This document shows, piece after piece, positions 61,262 to 64,000 of a stretch of 64,000 nt of DNA. Position 1 is the stretch's first letter. Every line of letters begins with the position of its first letter. The notes below the pieces were generated by a model. It saw only the letters and a list, made by a program, of their open reading frames with translations, had not been told where the DNA came from and searched no databases. Source of the DNA: Emydura subglobosa (lineage: Eukaryota; Chordata; Testudines; Chelidae); contig ML679966.1 of assembly GCA_007922225.1 (NCBI GenBank), positions 54,045,870 through 54,109,869 of the forward strand, in the 5' to 3' direction. The position numbers and the translations under genes were made by a program.

Positions 61262-64000
61262 ACATGTATGTTAAGCTTAGTATTAATATAAGTTGGGAAG
61301 TTATGCTAACAATGTATTATACCCTCCCCACAATTCAGTCTAACCATCTCAAGTACACCATTACACCATGCATTAGCTGAAGTAAACTTTGGCTTAAGTA
61401 GATAGGAAAACTGTCAGCATCAGGACATGAGTGTGTTACCATAGCAACAGGTAGGGAGCTACTGTCACAGGTTAATACAGGAATGTCCCAAAGAAAAAAT
61501 GAATGTTCTATCATGGTACAAACTTAGGAGATACCCTTCATGAACCAGGACCTGAAAGGCTAGTATCCAAGACAAAGAAAAGGAAAGGAACAGAACAACA
61601 AGTTAAGGAAAATTGGACAAACTGGTGGTTTGGATTTTAGTGATATGTAAAGAGTTTTGTAACTTCTAAAATCATCCTATAAATACTCCTAGCTAAAATG
61701 TGAAACTTGGGGAACACATTCTTCTATGTAACAACACTGCACAGGATGGCTTCCCAGAGACTAGTATCATATTGAACCATTTTCCTGTATTATATTATTA
61801 TTGGCTTAGACTGATATTAGTTATTTGGTCTCTGGAATACATTTCATAATGAACCAAGGTGTGGGCAAGCAACTGACTATTCTATTTATCAACACAGTAT
61901 TTTCAAACTGACATTTAGAATGTGAAAGATGTTTACAAGATGTTTTCCTGAAACATCTGAAGCCATCAAAAGTAGAGTAAAATAATACAAATGAGTTTGT
62001 TGAATGTCTCTATGCAGCCACATGCAAGTGAACAGAGTTTTGGCCTACAAGCTTATAATGAAATGTTGCATGCACTTGAAGAAATCTGTAGAGCTTTGAT
62101 GAAGAACTGCTATAGCAGCGGTGAGGCATCATATTTGAAAAAGGGGTGAGCAGGAAGATTATGACTATTTCGAGTAGGTTCTCTATTATCCATATTAAAA
62201 GTATGAAGCAAAAGAAGAGACATTTGTTGATGTCTGGCACAAAGCTATTTCAGTGCTTCTCTATTTTGTTTGTAAAAACTGCACTTTCAAGCCCTGATCC
62301 AACAAAGCATTTAAGCATATACTTAATTTAAGCAGAGACGTATTCCCATTGACTACTCACATACTGAAAGCTAAACACACTCAGGCGCTTTGCTGGATTA
62401 TAGCCTAAAAACTACGAGTTGGTGATTTTTCCCTGTAGTTAGTATAAAAAGGGTTTTTTTGTAAACTCATGCTATGTTAAGGATGGATTGACTCTATATG
62501 TTACTTATTGCTGAATGCCATGTTTCAAGGGGGCTATCTTCCTCGATAGGTGATATGTTGATCTTTTTATTCCAATGATATTTGTTCTGAACCTTCAAGA
62601 ATAATTTAAGGTGAATGTTGGGTTAAATATTGATTTATCTGTAAATAATTGCAGAGTTTCAACAACCCTTAATGGACTTTTCACCAACGTTTCCTCAGTG
62701 ACAAATAAGGTGATTTATGTTTTTCTTTTTTAAAAAAGATCCTCAGGATCAGGATGGATAATATGTCAATGTTGGAATAACAATATTATACATGATGCAG
62801 TATTATACAGGATGCAATCATGGGAATGGTCTCTCATTAGCATGTGTTGCCGAATATTTTGGTTTTAGTTTTTCTAGCCATGGCCAAGTATAACAGTGTA
62901 TGCTACAAATACATAAAAATGCACATATTCTTTAAAGCTTTTCAACAGAGCAGAAGAACAGAAAATACACTATTACAATGTAAAGCTGTTTTTCTTAAGT
63001 GGCCACTGGTACCCACAAGGAAAAGGACCCATAAAAACTATATACAGTACATGCTTTAATATGAGTAAAGGAGTCATGCATTATTAGAGATGGGAAAGTA
63101 AAATGTAGAATGAATATAACGATAGAGAAAACAGACCTTTGTAAAAATGGGTGTGGAGTAGATAGGCTTGGAACCATCTAGTTGGTACAGATATGAAGTA
63201 GGACTTTGGACCTAGAAAACACAATGACAATCACTTGAAATGCTAAATGTATTATTACCGTAAAGTTTCAATATGCTATGACAATATAATCAATATAGAT
63301 CTAAATGCAAATCAAAGTGCACAATCCTGTAAAGGTGTTTTTATTATGGTACAAACGTTGTGTGACTTTACTATTTCACATCTGTTGTACTTCTGCAATC
63401 AAAATGCAAGATTTAAAAGTTTCTATGCTTCCCATGAGAATTGTGTTCAATGGTCATTACCTTAATGAGCTGTGTTTATTTAATGTCTGAACATCTTTAA
63501 AATATCTTCCCAAAACTAAGTACTTCTGCATCTCCTGTTATTACATACCATATAATAATATAGTAGTTTATTAACAAAAAAACTAAGGACTAGGAGGACT
63601 TGAACCAATGCAACAAAAGGAGAGGAGGAGAGGGAGAAGAGTTTGTTTCAAATAAGTTAATAGAGAGAAAATGTGATTGTCTAGACACCACATAGATACT
63701 TCATAACTTACAATCACTTTAGGCAAACTTATTTCCAACAGCTGATGTACAAAACAGCAAAGTATAACTGAAACCACAACTATGTGATTTAAGTTAACCA
63801 CAGAAAATAAAAATTAAAGAGTCATTTTGTGGTAAAATTATGTAATTAAACATCATATGCATAGGGAGCTCTTATGTGTATTCTTTTTATACTGCTAAGA
63901 AATACCATAAATCATATTAATGTGCCATACTGTGCAGTGTTCAGTACATTATCAAGTGCTCAGATATTATGATTATGACTGTGGTGTAAAAAACACTACG
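61262..64000. other. AT-rich intron, no gene seen
   Basis: No named repeat. Short frames only, including those at 62146-62331, 63247-63490 and 63583-63801, none with a recognisable domain. Confidence 0.45.

Larger units (their letters stand above)
60144..64000 (-). other. PALLD: PALLD intron upstream of the Ig2 exon (partial)
   Basis: Intron sequence up to the window edge. Apart from a GC-rich DNA-transposon copy at 60621-61261, it is AT-rich with no coding signal I can support. Between 61262 and 64000 I see only short chance frames, A/T runs and no recognised repeat. The minus strand was read for the expected upstream exon ending in a PPVFTK-like peptide before a phase-0 donor, and it was not seen. 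Confidence 0.7.

Noticed and set aside
1..64000. CRISPR arrays, operons, bacterial promoters or riboswitches
   Set aside because: The window is vertebrate intronic DNA. The regular repeats seen are microsatellites and transposon copies, with no spaced direct-repeat array.

Overview
This is vertebrate nuclear DNA. Most of it is intron, carrying four coding exons of one gene on the minus strand. The gene is PALLD (palladin), an actin-associated immunoglobulin-domain scaffold protein. The repeat content points to a turtle: CR1 LINEs with a typical turtle 3' end, remains of a tRNA-derived SINE with an 'agactaacacggctaac' tail, MITEs ending in 'GTCTACACT', MIR/CORE-SINE relics and a DIRS-like tyrosine-recombinase retrotransposon. 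The species assignment is inference from repeat families and was not tested by a search.

Gene layout, reading the minus strand from high to low coordinates: exon A 60143-60002 (142 nt), a 24-nt microexon 59636-59613, exon B 47080-46961 (120 nt) and exon C 45139-44794 (346 nt). All junctions are GT/AG and the phases join without a break (1, 1, 1, then 2 at the exit). Exon A, the microexon and exon B together encode one I-set Ig domain, which I equate from memory with Ig2 of long palladin. Exon C encodes the linker after it, with an FPPPP motif (the Ena/VASP EVH1 ligand type) and a conserved end in LAKPKL. The preceding exon lies beyond 64000. The next exon, expected to start like DPLKLQQ, was not found between 1 and 44793, so that intron is at least 44.8 kb.

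Repeat layout: 1-2440 is the 3' part of a decayed CR1, followed by an antisense CR1 scrap and half a MITE. From 2.7 to 26 kb the intron is AT-rich and sparse, with a tRNA-like relic, several MITEs, a hAT-like element (13.5 kb), MIR copies and a GC-rich terminal-inverted-repeat element (23.5 kb). From 26.2 to 30.4 kb is a dense nested repeat cluster: MIR, a GC-rich repeat split by a MITE, a 30-bp snap-back hairpin, a 134-bp hAT MITE, a 777-bp hAT element with 8-bp target duplications, and a SINE fragment with a perfect 21-bp inverted repeat. A second CR1 (31.6-32.4 kb) holds a long alternating purine-pyrimidine microsatellite. From 35.9 to 54.3 kb are ancient amniote relics and more MITEs. The 54.6-56.7 kb segment is an internally deleted DIRS-like element with inverted terminal repeats and tyrosine recombinase remains. 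The 60.6-61.3 kb segment is another GC-rich DNA transposon copy.

No second protein-coding gene, CRISPR array or functional RNA gene could be supported. The remaining open frames are short, lack codon or family signals, and mostly lie in repeats.
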